From an uncultured Roseibium sp. (GTDB lineage Bacteria > Pseudomonadota > Alphaproteobacteria > Rhizobiales > Stappiaceae): DNA of 64,000 bases. This document shows, piece after piece, positions 1-8,389 of this stretch (position 1 is the stretch's first letter; each line of letters starts with the position of its first letter). The stretch spans positions 1 to 64,000 of the forward strand of contig NZ_CANMNP010000020.1 of assembly GCF_947499295.1 (NCBI RefSeq), in the 5' to 3' direction. The notes below the pieces were generated by a model. It had not been told where the DNA came from. It did no database searches and saw nothing but the letters and a program-made list of their open reading frames with translations. The position numbers and the translations under genes are program-made.

Positions 1-110
1 GGTCATTCTTATTCACTTCACGCTAAAGCGGGCTCGTCTGAAGACGAGGGGTTTCCTCCAAGGCGTGGATACTAAATGCGGCAAGCTGTCCCAGCGCTGC
101 AAAACTGAGG

Positions 111-629
111 TTATTGCACTGCCACAACAGGTGTCCTGACCCCGACCCGCTGGAACAGATCCTGGATGTCATGATTGGCCATGCGGATGCAGCCGTAAGA
201 TACCGCGCGCCCGATGGAACCGGGGCGATTGGTTCCATGTATAGCGTAATTTCCGTTTGAGAGCGTCATCGCCGCAACACCCATCGGATTGTTTGACGCC
301 CCTCCCCTGATCACAGCGGGCAGATGAGGAAAGTCCCTGCGAACTTCAGGAGAAGGCGACCAGTCCGGCTTGACATACTTGGCCGTGATATGTGCCAACC
401 CTGTCCAGGCTTTCCTACTTTTTCCAACGGCCACCTTGTAGCGGATCGCCCGATTTCCCCGCAGCACCAAGTAGAGGCGCTTTTCGGAATTTTTGATGAC
501 GATCGTTCCAGGCTGGAACCTGTGATCGGAAAATCCGACAAGTTCTGCAGCACTCAAAGGCGATGAGTTCGACATCACGACCAAAGCCAAGGCCGAAAGC
601 AAAAAGCTGAAAAGACAGGTGCGACGCAT
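111..629 (-). CDS. L,D-transpeptidase (YkuD family)
   Basis: Periplasmic L,D-transpeptidase of about 172 residues, expected to make 3-3 peptidoglycan cross-links or attach proteins to peptidoglycan. The family signature is visible near the C-terminus: an HGT motif (His about 131) followed by SYGCIRM with the catalytic Cys at about 147. The N-terminus (MRRTCLFSFLL, then a hydrophobic run to about residue 28) is a signal peptide. I chose the ATG at 629 because it follows a GGGG stretch; a TTG two codons upstream is the alternative. There is no LysM or peptidoglycan-binding domain, so this is the minimal catalytic form. It is transcribed away from the yceI-like gene. Confidence 0.93.
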   Translation of the reverse strand: MRRTCLFSFLLSALALVVMSNSSPLSAAELVGFSDHRFQPGTIVIKNSEKRLYLVLRGNRAIRYKVAVGKSRKAWTGLAHITAKYVKPDWSPSPEVRRDFPHLPAVIRGGASNNPMGVAAMTLSNGNYAIHGTNRPGSIGRAVSYGCIRMANHDIQDLFQRVGVRTPVVAVQ

Positions 630-924
630 TACCAACCCCGTGTTTTCAGAGAAGATACCGCGTCATCAGTGCTGGAAGAATACCGCGCGCGCCACTTTCT
701 TACCGAAAGGTTAATGCCTTTTGTGGCCGATTTTGCGCGCGCTACCAGCCAATTCAGTCGCTGCATTGTGACTTCAAAGTCAAGTGACTTAGCGCACAAT
801 ACCGAACGGTAGGAAATGACTAGATTGATGGAGTGGTTCTCTGAGGAACCATTTGCCGTCGGACCTCGCGGAGCCTGGTCTCGCGAACTCTCTCGTACCC
901 ATGAGCTGAACAGGGACAATATCG

Positions 925-1536
925 ATGACGTTTCTACACTCGACAATTTCAAATTTCGCGCGGAAAACCGCCAAGTTTCTTGCCGTCGCCGCGTGTGCGG
1001 GCGGTCTTCTTTCAGCCTCGCTTCCAGCCTATGCAGGGCCTCTTACAGGAACTTACACCCTCTCACCTTCTCAAATTGAAACCGGATTTTCCGTCCGCGT
1101 TCTCGGTCGCGGTCCCGTAACCGGCGCCTTCACCAAGGTCTCCGGGAAAATGGTACTCGATCAAAAACGGCCTGAGAAAAGCCGTGTCGAGGTGACGGTG
1201 GACCTGAGTAGCGTGACAACCAATAACAACAAGGTGACCGGCTTCTTGAAAAGCTCGGCGATGTTCGATGTCGCCAAACACCCAATCGCAAAGTTTCAAA
1301 GCACCCGTGTCAGAATTACCGGCCAGAACACTGCCGAAGTTGATGGCGTCCTGGTCATGCGCGGCAAACAAAAACGTACGACGCTTTCGGTGACGATCAA
1401 TCCAAACTCCAAGGGCCGGGTTGCTTTCGAAGTCTCAGGAGCTTTCTTTCGGAGCTTATACGGAATGGACGCCGGGCTTCCCATTTACGCAGACAGGGTG
1501 AACCTCAATATCAAGGGAACTGGTCGCCGCAGTTGA
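925..1536 (+). CDS. YceI family periplasmic protein
   Basis: Secreted lipocalin-like YceI protein of 203 residues. Family knowledge: YceI barrels bind long isoprenoid or other amphiphilic ligands; the ligand here is unknown. The N-terminus has a basic start, a hydrophobic core and an AYA cleavage site near residue 38. The mature part opens with GTYTLSPSQIETGFSVR, which corresponds to the W/Y-x-[IL]-D-x-x-H/T-S strand of the family, followed by alternating beta strands and the conserved segment around FDVAKHP. The ATG at 925 has AGGGA about 10 bases upstream. The gene stands alone and is followed by a hairpin at 1557-1592. Confidence 0.9.
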   Translation: MTFLHSTISNFARKTAKFLAVAACAGGLLSASLPAYAGPLTGTYTLSPSQIETGFSVRVLGRGPVTGAFTKVSGKMVLDQKRPEKSRVEVTVDLSSVTTNNNKVTGFLKSSAMFDVAKHPIAKFQSTRVRITGQNTAEVDGVLVMRGKQKRTTLSVTINPNSKGRVAFEVSGAFFRSLYGMDAGLPIYADRVNLNIKGTGRRS

Positions 1537-1556
1537 TGACATCTCGTATCCAATGA

Positions 1557-1592
1557 AAGAGGCACGCTAGCTGGCAAAGCTGCGTGCCTCTT
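1557..1592 (+). terminator. Terminator-like hairpin after yceI-type gene
   Basis: An 11-bp perfect stem (1557-1567 with 1582-1592), with AGCT/AGCT able to extend it inside, lies between two convergent genes. The T-run is weak on the + side (CATTTG), so it may act on both strands or only protect 3' ends. Confidence 0.55.
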
Positions 1593-1619
1593 CATTTGCC
1601 GGGTTCAAGTCTTGTCCCG

Positions 1620-2024
1620 TTACCATCCGAACTGGAAGGTCGTTCCTGTCTGACCATGCCCGTTTTGAACAACGTGGCCATTTGTGTTTCGACCGAATTG
1701 AAACAAACCGTAGGCATTGCTGTTGCCGTTCTGTTTGAGAGATCCGTTGTGGCCGTTTCCTTCCTGGAAAACTATGCCCTGATTGCCGAAGCCGTTTTGT
1801 AGAATACCGGCCGTATTGCCAATACCATTCTGCTTGATTCCGCCCTGTTTGCTCAGATCGTTGGCGATCGCTGCTGCCACAAGACCAGCTCGCATTAGTG
1901 TCTGCTGCTCACCATTTTGCGGATTAAGTGTGATGGAGAAGCCTCCCCCGGCAAGAACAGGGCTTGCTGCGATACCACTGAACAAAGCAGCTGCGGCGAT
2001 AGTACGGACAATGTTGCGGGTCAT
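1620..2024 (-). CDS. Curlin-repeat protein (major or minor fibre subunit)
   Basis: Secreted curlin-like protein of 134 residues with a signal peptide (about 1-25, ending VLA). Residues 26-60 are a non-repeat N-terminal segment. From residue 61 the chain is a Gly/Asn/Gln-rich repeat in which glutamines recur at 65, 76, 87, 98, 109, 120 and 131, i.e. exactly every 11 residues, mostly inside QNG or QFG. This is the strand-turn-strand ladder of curli amyloid subunits. It is the last gene of a three-gene cluster with a CsgH-like chaperone and a second curlin. An AGGAAA ribosome site precedes the ATG. No csgG, csgE or csgF is in the window, so export must rely on genes elsewhere. Whether it is the CsgA- or CsgB-like partner cannot be decided. 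Confidence 0.85.
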   Translation of the reverse strand: MTRNIVRTIAAAALFSGIAASPVLAGGGFSITLNPQNGEQQTLMRAGLVAAAIANDLSKQGGIKQNGIGNTAGILQNGFGNQGIVFQEGNGHNGSLKQNGNSNAYGLFQFGRNTNGHVVQNGHGQTGTTFQFGW

Positions 2025-2051
2025 GAGTAAATTTCCTGAATTTGAAGGATG

Positions 2052-2444
2052 TCAGATGCGGTCGCCGATGCGGGTTTCGCAGTCAAAGGTCTCGCTGCCG
2101 ATCTGGTATTGAAAGCGTGCATCGTAGACGCCGTCATTGCCAAGCATGACACGGCCTGTTTCAGCGCGGCCATCCGGCCCGATTTCAAAGGCGCCACCCT
2201 GACTGGTGGAAGTCGTACCTCCAGAACCACCACCCCTTATGGTCAAGCGATACTGGCCGGTTTCCCCGGGAAGACCTGTTGCGATGCCGGTCAGCATTAC
2301 GGAGTTTCCACCAGTCTCTGTGTCGATCCCGCAAGCTGTGCGATTGGCATTTTCATATGCTTGCGACGCGTCAGTTGCGTAGTGAACACCGCCAATACCG
2401 GCGATCAGGACTGCAAGGCTCAAGGCTTTAAGGTTGGATTTCAT
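2052..2444 (-). CDS. csgH: CsgH-like curli assembly chaperone
   Basis: Periplasmic protein of 130 residues with an N-terminal hydrophobic signal and a small beta-sandwich-like mature domain. CsgH is the alphaproteobacterial counterpart of CsgC, which keeps curlin subunits from polymerising in the periplasm. I assign it from its size, two lone cysteines (RTACGID and FDCETR), the segment GQYRLTIRGGGSGG followed by a Ser/Thr-rich linker, and above all its place between two curlin genes. The ATG is preceded by AGGAGGACATC, the strongest ribosome site in the cluster, which suggests high translation. The name rests on context plus family resemblance. Confidence 0.72.
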   Translation of the reverse strand: MKSNLKALSLAVLIAGIGGVHYATDASQAYENANRTACGIDTETGGNSVMLTGIATGLPGETGQYRLTIRGGGSGGTTSTSQGGAFEIGPDGRAETGRVMLGNDGVYDARFQYQIGSETFDCETRIGDRI

Positions 2445-2516
2445 GATGTCCTCCTGTTGGCTCTTTCGGCGGCCGGATCAACCGGCCAACCAAAAGTGTC
2501 GGGAAGTATTCGGGCA

Positions 2517-2951
2517 TTACGGGCAGGTCTGAACGAAGGCCGCGACATTACCGGAACCGGCCTGCTTGACGGATGCATCACAGCCATGACCAACCTGTAC
2601 ACCCGCGGCAATATTGCCGTTCCCATCCTGCGTCATCACTGCGTTATGGTCTGTGCCGAACTGACCAACACCAGCAGAGTTGCCAAAGCCGTTCTGCCAG
2701 GTATCGGCGAAGTTGTGGGCCCCTGTCTGGCCGATTGCAGTGGTGTTGTGATTGCCAAACTGGTTGTTGATGGTTTCGTTGGCATGACCGTCCTGAAAAA
2801 TGCCGATCAGGTTGTTGAAACCATTCTGATTGCCGCCGGCAACATGGCCGAACCCAAACTGTTCGATATTTATGCCGTTTGCGTTGGCCGGCAGAACTGC
2901 GGTGGAAAGAAAAACCGCTGCAGTGGCGCTGAGAACAACTTTGCGAAACAT
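2517..2951 (-). CDS. Curlin-repeat protein with C-terminal cysteine pair
   Basis: Secreted curlin-like subunit of 144 residues with a signal peptide to about residue 25. Almost the entire mature chain is repeat: glutamines fall at 31, 42, 53, 64, 75, 86, 97, 108, 119, 130 and 141, eleven positions at an exact 11-residue pitch, each pair of arms forming one predicted strand-turn-strand rung. Unlike typical curlins it has two cysteines, C124 and C143, in the last two rungs, which could form a disulfide cap. It is the first gene of the cluster; AGAGGAAG precedes the ATG. It is likely a partner of the curlin at 1620-2024. Confidence 0.86.
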   Translation of the reverse strand: MFRKVVLSATAAVFLSTAVLPANANGINIEQFGFGHVAGGNQNGFNNLIGIFQDGHANETINNQFGNHNTTAIGQTGAHNFADTWQNGFGNSAGVGQFGTDHNAVMTQDGNGNIAAGVQVGHGCDASVKQAGSGNVAAFVQTCP

Positions 2952-3266
2952 CTGGACTTCCTCTCGTCGGTGCGGCCTCGCCGCGTGTTGAAGACAATCG
3001 GAAAGTAGAATGCAGGCACGGAACTCGCGCTGAATGTGGCGTTCAGATTGGGTTCATGGTGGTGTTCAAATTCGGGCAGCCTTGAATTTGGCTCCGCCCT
3101 GCGCTGGCACTCTTAAGGTGCTAAACCCGGTTCATCCATAAGACAATGCAGGAATTTGAATTTGGTCTGATGGTTCCAATCAAGGAAGTCAGCTTGAAAT
3201 TGGCTTGTTCCAAAAAGGCCGGCAGCTACATCAGCCTTTGGGGCGTGGGGGTATCTGTCCTGCTGC
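2952..3266. other. Intergenic region upstream of curli cluster
   Basis: About 315 bases between the 3' end of the livJ-type gene and the first curlin, both on the minus strand. It must hold the curli promoter. Apart from a weak minus-strand hairpin (3214-3219 pairing with 3234-3239, followed by T5 on that strand) that may end livJ transcription, I see no clear motif. Confidence 0.4.
3212..3239 (-). terminator. Possible terminator of livJ-type gene
   Basis: On the minus strand AAAGGC pairs with GCCTTT across a 14-base loop and runs into TTTTT. The stem is only six pairs, so this is tentative. Confidence 0.35.
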
Positions 3267-4376
3267 CTATCTGGATCGGGGCTGTGGAGCGCCGTTTTGC
3301 CATTCATACCAGACATAGGCCGGTACGTTGGCGTCGCCGTTTTCATCAAAACGGACAGTTCCCAGAACGGTCTCGAACGCTCCATTTTCAAGTGAGCCGG
3401 CAACCGCCTCGAACGTCGGGTTGTCAGCCTGTTCCATTGCCTGTGCCCAGGCTTGAAGGGCCGCATAGGTTGTCAGGGCATAGCGATCTGCAGATAGACC
3501 GGCTTCTTCCAGATCGGCGACCACATCTTTGGATGCCTCAACCTCCCTTGGTATTTCGGGATAGGTAAGCAGTGTCCCTTCCCCAGCTGGACCAGCGACC
3601 GACCAGAATTCTTCGGTCATGAGGGCATCGCCACCGATCAACTGAGCATCAAGACCCTGGCGGGCCATCTCGAGCCCGATCAGACCGGCCTCGGGATGAT
3701 AACCACCGAGATAGACTACATCGACATTCTCCAAACTCAGCTGGGTAACGAGATTGCGGTAATTGTCCTCGCCGGCATCGAAACCCAGGGCAATGCTCTC
3801 CGTAACGCCACGATCATTCATGACGGCTTTCACCGCATCAGTCAGGCCTTTGCCATAGGCTGTCTTGTCATGAAGAATAGCAATGCGACTGGAGGCAAAC
3901 TCGGAGGCCAGCAATTGGCCTGCAACAACGGCTTGTGCATCGTCACGAGGCGCGAGCCTGAAAATGCCGGTGTCTGGCCCTCCGTCGGTAAACCTCGGTA
4001 AAGTGGTCGCCGGGGAGATTTGGATTATTCCCGCATCTGCATAGACTGCACTCGCTGCGATTGATGCGCCGAAACAAAAATGACCGGCCACGAAAACCGC
4101 GCCCTTACCAATGAGCTGGTTGGCAACTGCGACAGCTTTTTCATCGTTGCAGCCGTCATCAGCGACTTCCAGCACCAGCTTTTCCCCTCGAACGCCGCCA
4201 GCTGCGTTGATATCAGCAACGGCCTGCGCTGCTCCTGCCTGCATCTGTGCACCAAAGGCCCCGAACTGTCCGTCCATCGGACCAGCGATTGCAACGGTTA
4301 CATCTGCAATAGACGGGTTGGAAATTAGACTACAGGCAACAACTCCGAGGCTTGCAACAAGCTGCTGATAAGTCAT
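3267..4376 (-). CDS. Branched-chain amino-acid type ABC substrate-binding protein
   Basis: Periplasmic binding protein of 369 residues in the LivJ/LivK (type I periplasmic fold) family. It has a signal peptide (hydrophobic core near 8-20) and the typical start of the mature domain, VTVAIAGPMDGQFGAFGAQM, then GAAQAVADINAAGG and AVFVAGHFCFGASIAAS, the hinge and ligand loops of this family. The ligand may be a branched-chain amino acid or another amide; the sequence does not fix it. No permease or ATPase gene is nearby, so it is an orphan that must work with a transporter encoded elsewhere. Confidence 0.9.
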   Translation of the reverse strand: MTYQQLVASLGVVACSLISNPSIADVTVAIAGPMDGQFGAFGAQMQAGAAQAVADINAAGGVRGEKLVLEVADDGCNDEKAVAVANQLIGKGAVFVAGHFCFGASIAASAVYADAGIIQISPATTLPRFTDGGPDTGIFRLAPRDDAQAVVAGQLLASEFASSRIAILHDKTAYGKGLTDAVKAVMNDRGVTESIALGFDAGEDNYRNLVTQLSLENVDVVYLGGYHPEAGLIGLEMARQGLDAQLIGGDALMTEEFWSVAGPAGEGTLLTYPEIPREVEASKDVVADLEEAGLSADRYALTTYAALQAWAQAMEQADNPTFEAVAGSLENGAFETVLGTVRFDENGDANVPAYVWYEWQNGAPQPRSR

Positions 4377-4623
4377 GTGTCATCCCAACGATCCGGTTTT
4401 GAATATTCTATCCGTAACGCCATGACGCAGGGAGCTCAATCGGGAGGTGCTGAATTTGACACTCCCGCTAAGGTCTGAATTGGCAATTTGGCGAAAAGGA
4501 AATGCGGTTGACGCTCTAGGCAGGGGTTTTGAAGAAGCATAGACTTTAACCTCCAGGGCCATATGTTTCGATTCCCAATCCATGGCCTCAAGGAGAGACG
4601 TCATTACACCTTCTTCCTCCGAT
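4377..4623. other. Divergent promoter region livJ-type / flavin reductase
   Basis: About 250 bases between two divergent genes. It should contain both promoters; I see no convincing palindrome or -35/-10 pair. Confidence 0.3.
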
Positions 4624-5130
4624 ATGAGCGACCAGGCCGATCTCACGCTGGACAAGCAGAGTTTTCGCGAAGCCATGAGCCGTATCGCAGCCGCGGTACA
4701 CGTCGTAACAACGGATGGCGCAGGCGGGCGCATGGGAGCAACCGTTTCTGCCGCCTGTTCAGTCAGTGATGAACCGCCCAGCATATTGATCTGCCTGAAC
4801 AGGCAGACCCGCATCCATGGCGCTCTATTGAAGAACAGATGCTTTTGCCTCAACACGCTTAGCGATGATCACGAGCACATCTCGGACGTCTTTGCCGGAC
4901 GTGACAAACTGGAGATGCCGGATCGGTTCGCCAGAGGTGACTGGACCAACCTTGCCACCGGGTGTCCTGCCCTCGACAGCGCGCGTCTCAGCGTCGACTG
5001 CGAAGTATTCTCGGTAACCGAAATGGGAACACACTCGATTATCGTCGGAACGGTTGCGGATCTGCGGATGACCGACCCCGGTAAATCTCTTCTGTATGTA
5101 CGCAGAGGCTACAAAAGCCTAGACACCTGA
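4624..5130 (+). CDS. Flavin reductase family protein (FMN-binding split barrel)
   Basis: About 168 residues, matching the usual length of stand-alone flavin reductases that supply reduced FMN to two-component monooxygenases. The segments MSRIAAAVHVVTT, GATVSAACSVSDEPPSILICLN and CFCLNTLSDDHE correspond to the conserved flavin-binding beta strands of the HpaC/RutF-like family. I prefer the ATG at 4624 because the family begins near SDQADLTLDKQSFREAM; an ATG at 4582 would add 14 residues. No oxygenase partner is adjacent; the next gene is a peptidase 56 bases downstream in the same direction and may be co-transcribed. Confidence 0.87.
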   Translation: MSDQADLTLDKQSFREAMSRIAAAVHVVTTDGAGGRMGATVSAACSVSDEPPSILICLNRQTRIHGALLKNRCFCLNTLSDDHEHISDVFAGRDKLEMPDRFARGDWTNLATGCPALDSARLSVDCEVFSVTEMGTHSIIVGTVADLRMTDPGKSLLYVRRGYKSLDT

Positions 5131-5186
5131 AATCATTGGGATCAAACTCTTTTTTTGACCCATCATATCACAGGGACAGTCTCCCA

Positions 5187-6191
5187 ATGGCCGGCATGCG
5201 CAATCTGATCACCGATGTTCCGGGTCTGAAAGTTGGAAATGCTTCGGACCAGGAACTCAAATCCGGGGCAACCGTGCTGGTGCCGGACGAACCGGCCGTG
5301 ACGTCGGTCGCAATACACGGCGGCGCTCCGGGAACGCGGGAAATCGCATTGCTGGAACCCGAACAGACTGTCGAGAAGATCGACGCGATCGTTCTTGCGG
5401 GCGGCTCCGCGTTCGGGCTGGACGCAGGTGCGGGTGTTCAGGGCCGTCTCGCGGAGCTGGGATATGGCTTTGAAATCGGCCCGGTTCGTGTCCCGATCGT
5501 ACCAACGGCAATCCTGTTTGACCTGTTAAATGGCGGCGACAAGAGCTGGGGGCAGGCAGCGCCGTACAGAGATCTCGGCCGATCTGCACTGGACGACATT
5601 TCGTATGATTTCGTTCTCGGCTCCGTCGGTGCGGGCACTGGTGCCACGACAGCCAATCTCAAGGGCGGACTCGGATCGGCTTCGCACAAACTCGACAATG
5701 GCGTCACCATCGGTGCGATTGTTGCGGTGAATGCACTTGGCCGCGCAACCATTGGCGACAGCCCCCATTTCTGGGCAGCTCCATTTGAAGTCGGTCACGA
5801 GTTCGGCGGCAAAGGAATGGCTCACCCCATGCCGGACGACAGCACGACCGTACGAACGAAACTTGATGCCCTGAAGGCTGGTGCCAACACGACAATTGCG
5901 GCCGTGGCAACGGACGCGATCCTCACGAAGGGCGAAGCCAAACGGCTCGCTGTGATGGCGCATGACGGACTGGCGCGCGCGCTCTGGCCCGCGCATACGC
6001 CTCTGGACGGAGATTTGGTTTTCGCAATGTCGACAGGGCAGCAGCGATTGGAAAACGGCCTGGAAGATATGGTGCAACTCGGTGCGGCAGCTGCATCCTG
6101 TCTGGCCCGTGCGATTGCAAGAGGTATCTACAACGCGACCCCGGCCTCAGACGATCCGGTCCCGACCTGGCAACAGCGTTTTGGCGGCTAG
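5187..6191 (+). CDS. P1 family peptidase (DmpA-like, Ntn-type)
   Basis: Protein of 334 residues in the P1/DmpA peptidase family (MEROPS S58-like), self-processing aminopeptidases or amidases that act on D-amino-acid, beta-amino-acid or related amides. Family landmarks are NLITDVPGLKVGNA at the start, HGGAPGTREIALLEP, the Gly-rich GSAFGLDAGAGVQ, and SVGAGTGATTANLKGGLG followed by TIGAIVAVNALG. I start at the ATG at 5187 (AGGGA upstream); an in-frame TTG at 5136 would add 17 unconserved residues. It is probably co-transcribed with the flavin reductase. The substrate is not predictable. Confidence 0.9.
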   Translation: MAGMRNLITDVPGLKVGNASDQELKSGATVLVPDEPAVTSVAIHGGAPGTREIALLEPEQTVEKIDAIVLAGGSAFGLDAGAGVQGRLAELGYGFEIGPVRVPIVPTAILFDLLNGGDKSWGQAAPYRDLGRSALDDISYDFVLGSVGAGTGATTANLKGGLGSASHKLDNGVTIGAIVAVNALGRATIGDSPHFWAAPFEVGHEFGGKGMAHPMPDDSTTVRTKLDALKAGANTTIAAVATDAILTKGEAKRLAVMAHDGLARALWPAHTPLDGDLVFAMSTGQQRLENGLEDMVQLGAAAASCLARAIARGIYNATPASDDPVPTWQQRFGG

Positions 6192-6262
6192 CCTACAAAT
6201 CCAGTTTACCTTTGCGCCCGTAGGACATTGTGCAAGCAGCAACAAGCACAAGGCGCCGACAC

Positions 6263-6781
6263 ATGATCCAAAGCTGGAAAAGACTGGTATTCGTTTTTCT
6301 TGTTTCACTGCTAGCGACCTCTGCTCCGGTCCTCGCCAAACCACTGGTTCTGGAAGAATTCTTCCGGGGCAAAACGGTCGGAGAAGGTGTTTTTGAAAGC
6401 AAGATTGCCGGCGTCTATCGCCCCTTCAAGGTCTATTTGACCGGGACCTGGAACCCGCGCACATTTACTCTTCGCCTTCGCGAAGACTTCGTTTACGAAG
6501 ACGGTGAACGCGATACCAAAACCTGGTTTTTCCAGAAAGTCTCTGAGGACCGGTATATTGGCCAACGCGCCGATGTGCTGAGCCCAACAAATGTCGTCAC
6601 CAATGAAGACGGGTCACTTCGGTTTTCATACATTGCCGAACTTGAAACCGAAAATGGCCCCATCAAACTCCGCTTTGACGATACGCTGACCCAGACCGAC
6701 AAGCGCACGGTTCGCAACACCGCAAAGGTGATGAAAGCGGGCATTACAATCGGCACGGTTGATCTCACCTTTAAACGATAG
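6263..6781 (+). CDS. DUF3833 family secreted protein
   Basis: About 172 residues with an N-terminal signal (MIQSWKRLVFVFLVSLLAT, cleavage near VLA-K). The mature chain (LEEFFRGKTVGEGVF, then alternating strands with DFVYEDGERDTKTW) matches the DUF3833 family, a small lipocalin-like envelope domain of unknown role. The start at 6263 gives the cleaner signal peptide; an upstream in-frame start at 6230 would add eleven polar residues. It lies between the P1 peptidase and a lytic transglycosylase. Confidence 0.8.
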   Translation: MIQSWKRLVFVFLVSLLATSAPVLAKPLVLEEFFRGKTVGEGVFESKIAGVYRPFKVYLTGTWNPRTFTLRLREDFVYEDGERDTKTWFFQKVSEDRYIGQRADVLSPTNVVTNEDGSLRFSYIAELETENGPIKLRFDDTLTQTDKRTVRNTAKVMKAGITIGTVDLTFKR

Positions 6782-6868
6782 CGCTCCCGGATCTTGAGCA
6801 GGCCTTCTTGATCGAGAGGTACACTTGAGGCTTAAATTGGCGATCAGTTTTTGAAACCGGGGCTTCAA

Positions 6869-8359
6869 ATGAAACTGTCCAGCAGACTTGTCCGCATCTA
6901 CAAACATGCGTTCTTGGTTATATTCATCGCCGTATCGAGTGCTTTCTTCTTTTCAGAACGGGGATATAGCGCAGATACGGAACTCGCTGAAAACCTGGAA
7001 GAAGTTCTGCGTCAACCTTTCGAAGGCGACTTTGACGATCTTATTGAGCGGGGATACCTGCGTGTACTTGTACCGTTCTCCAAAACGGGCTTCTTTATCG
7101 ACAAGGGTGTGAAACGCGGCAGTTCGGCCGATCTAATGATCGAGTTCGAAAAACACCTGGCAACGACCCATGGCGACAAGGTCAAGGACTTCGAAATTGT
7201 TCTGATCCCCACACAACGGGCAAACTTGTTTAAGGACCTGTCCGATGCCCGCGGTGATATTGCGCTTGGCAATCTGACGATAACTGAAGACAGGGAAAAG
7301 CTTGTCACCTTTTCGGCTCCGCTTCTCAAGGGCGTGCAAGAAGTGCCGGTCACAGCTGACAGCGTCCCTGAGATCCTTTCAGTCGACGAACTGTCTGGGA
7401 AAACAATCTATGTCCGCAAATCGGCTTCCTATTCGCGAAGCCTCGACGCGCTGAACCGAAAACTTGCCCGTGAAGGCAAAAAAACGATGGACCTCGTCTA
7501 TTCGGACGAGCGCTTGGAAGACGAGGATCTGATGGAGATGGTCGCCGCCGGCGGCATTCCCATGGTGATCGTCGACCGGCACAAGGCAGAACTCTGGCTC
7601 GACGTGCTGGATGGGCTCAAGCTACATCCTGAGGCTGCCGTCCGAAAGGATGGGGAAATCGCAATCGCTGTTCGAAAGAACGCCCCGGCCCTGCTGCAGG
7701 AAATCGACGGTTTTGTTCCCACCGTCAAGAAAGGCACATTGCTGGGAAACATCATTTTCAAACGGTATTTGCAGGAAGCGACTTACCTTAAGGAAATGCG
7801 CAAAGCGGACTATGATGAAAAGCTGGCCAGGTTCCGCGCCTTTTTCCAGAAATATGGGAAGGAATACGAAATCGACTGGTTGCTGATTGCTGCGCAGAGC
7901 TATCAGGAATCAAAATTCGACCCGGCAGCAAGAAGCGGCGCGGGTGCGGTTGGCCTGATGCAGATCAAGCCCGCGACCGCTGAAGGAAACCCTATCAATA
8001 TCCGCGGCATCGCTTCCGACACGGAAAAAAACGTGCATGCCGGCGTCAAGTACCTACGGTATCTGGCAGATTCCTATTTTCCGAAACTTGCACCAGATCC
8101 GGCAAGCCAGACCTTTTTTGCGCTGGCGGCCTACAACGCCGGACCGAGCCGCTTCGCAAATTTGCGGGAGAAAGCCAAAATGCAGGGCTACGACCCGGAC
8201 AAGTGGTTCGGCAATGTAGAGTGGATCGTTGCCTCTGAAATCGGCCGGCAGCCTGTCGATTATGTCGGCAACATCTATCAGTACTATGTTGTCTTTTTTA
8301 ATGAGTACGAACGCCGCAAATCCGAGGCAGAACTCAAATCAAGCAAATCGGCGCAATAA
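6869..8359 (+). CDS. mltF: MltF-like membrane-bound lytic murein transglycosylase
   Basis: Protein of 496 residues with MltF architecture: an N-terminal signal/anchor (about 1-35), a family 3 solute-binding domain (about 55-290) and a C-terminal SLT goose-lysozyme domain (about 320-450). The catalytic Glu is E347 in SYQESKFDP, followed by GLMQIKPATA and the AYNAGPSR motif. The enzyme cuts the MurNAc-GlcNAc bond with anhydro product formation; in MltF the solute-binding domain senses peptidoglycan peptides and controls the catalytic site. I use the ATG at 6869 rather than a TTG six codons upstream. It faces an oxidoreductase gene tail to tail. Confidence 0.92.
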   Translation: MKLSSRLVRIYKHAFLVIFIAVSSAFFFSERGYSADTELAENLEEVLRQPFEGDFDDLIERGYLRVLVPFSKTGFFIDKGVKRGSSADLMIEFEKHLATTHGDKVKDFEIVLIPTQRANLFKDLSDARGDIALGNLTITEDREKLVTFSAPLLKGVQEVPVTADSVPEILSVDELSGKTIYVRKSASYSRSLDALNRKLAREGKKTMDLVYSDERLEDEDLMEMVAAGGIPMVIVDRHKAELWLDVLDGLKLHPEAAVRKDGEIAIAVRKNAPALLQEIDGFVPTVKKGTLLGNIIFKRYLQEATYLKEMRKADYDEKLARFRAFFQKYGKEYEIDWLLIAAQSYQESKFDPAARSGAGAVGLMQIKPATAEGNPINIRGIASDTEKNVHAGVKYLRYLADSYFPKLAPDPASQTFFALAAYNAGPSRFANLREKAKMQGYDPDKWFGNVEWIVASEIGRQPVDYVGNIYQYYVVFFNEYERRKSEAELKSSKSAQ

Positions 8360-8389
8360 CAATTTGACGGTAGATCGGTAAGGGTGTTC

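Noticed and set aside
36-51. Hairpin CTCGTC-TGAA-GACGAG as terminator of the L,D-transpeptidase gene
   Set aside because: Short stem with no T-run on the minus strand.
2049-3008. Plus-strand open frame of 319 codons across the curli cluster
   Set aside because: Lies opposite the CsgH-like and curlin genes, whose signal peptides, repeats and ribosome sites are clear; the frame arises from the regular repeat codons.
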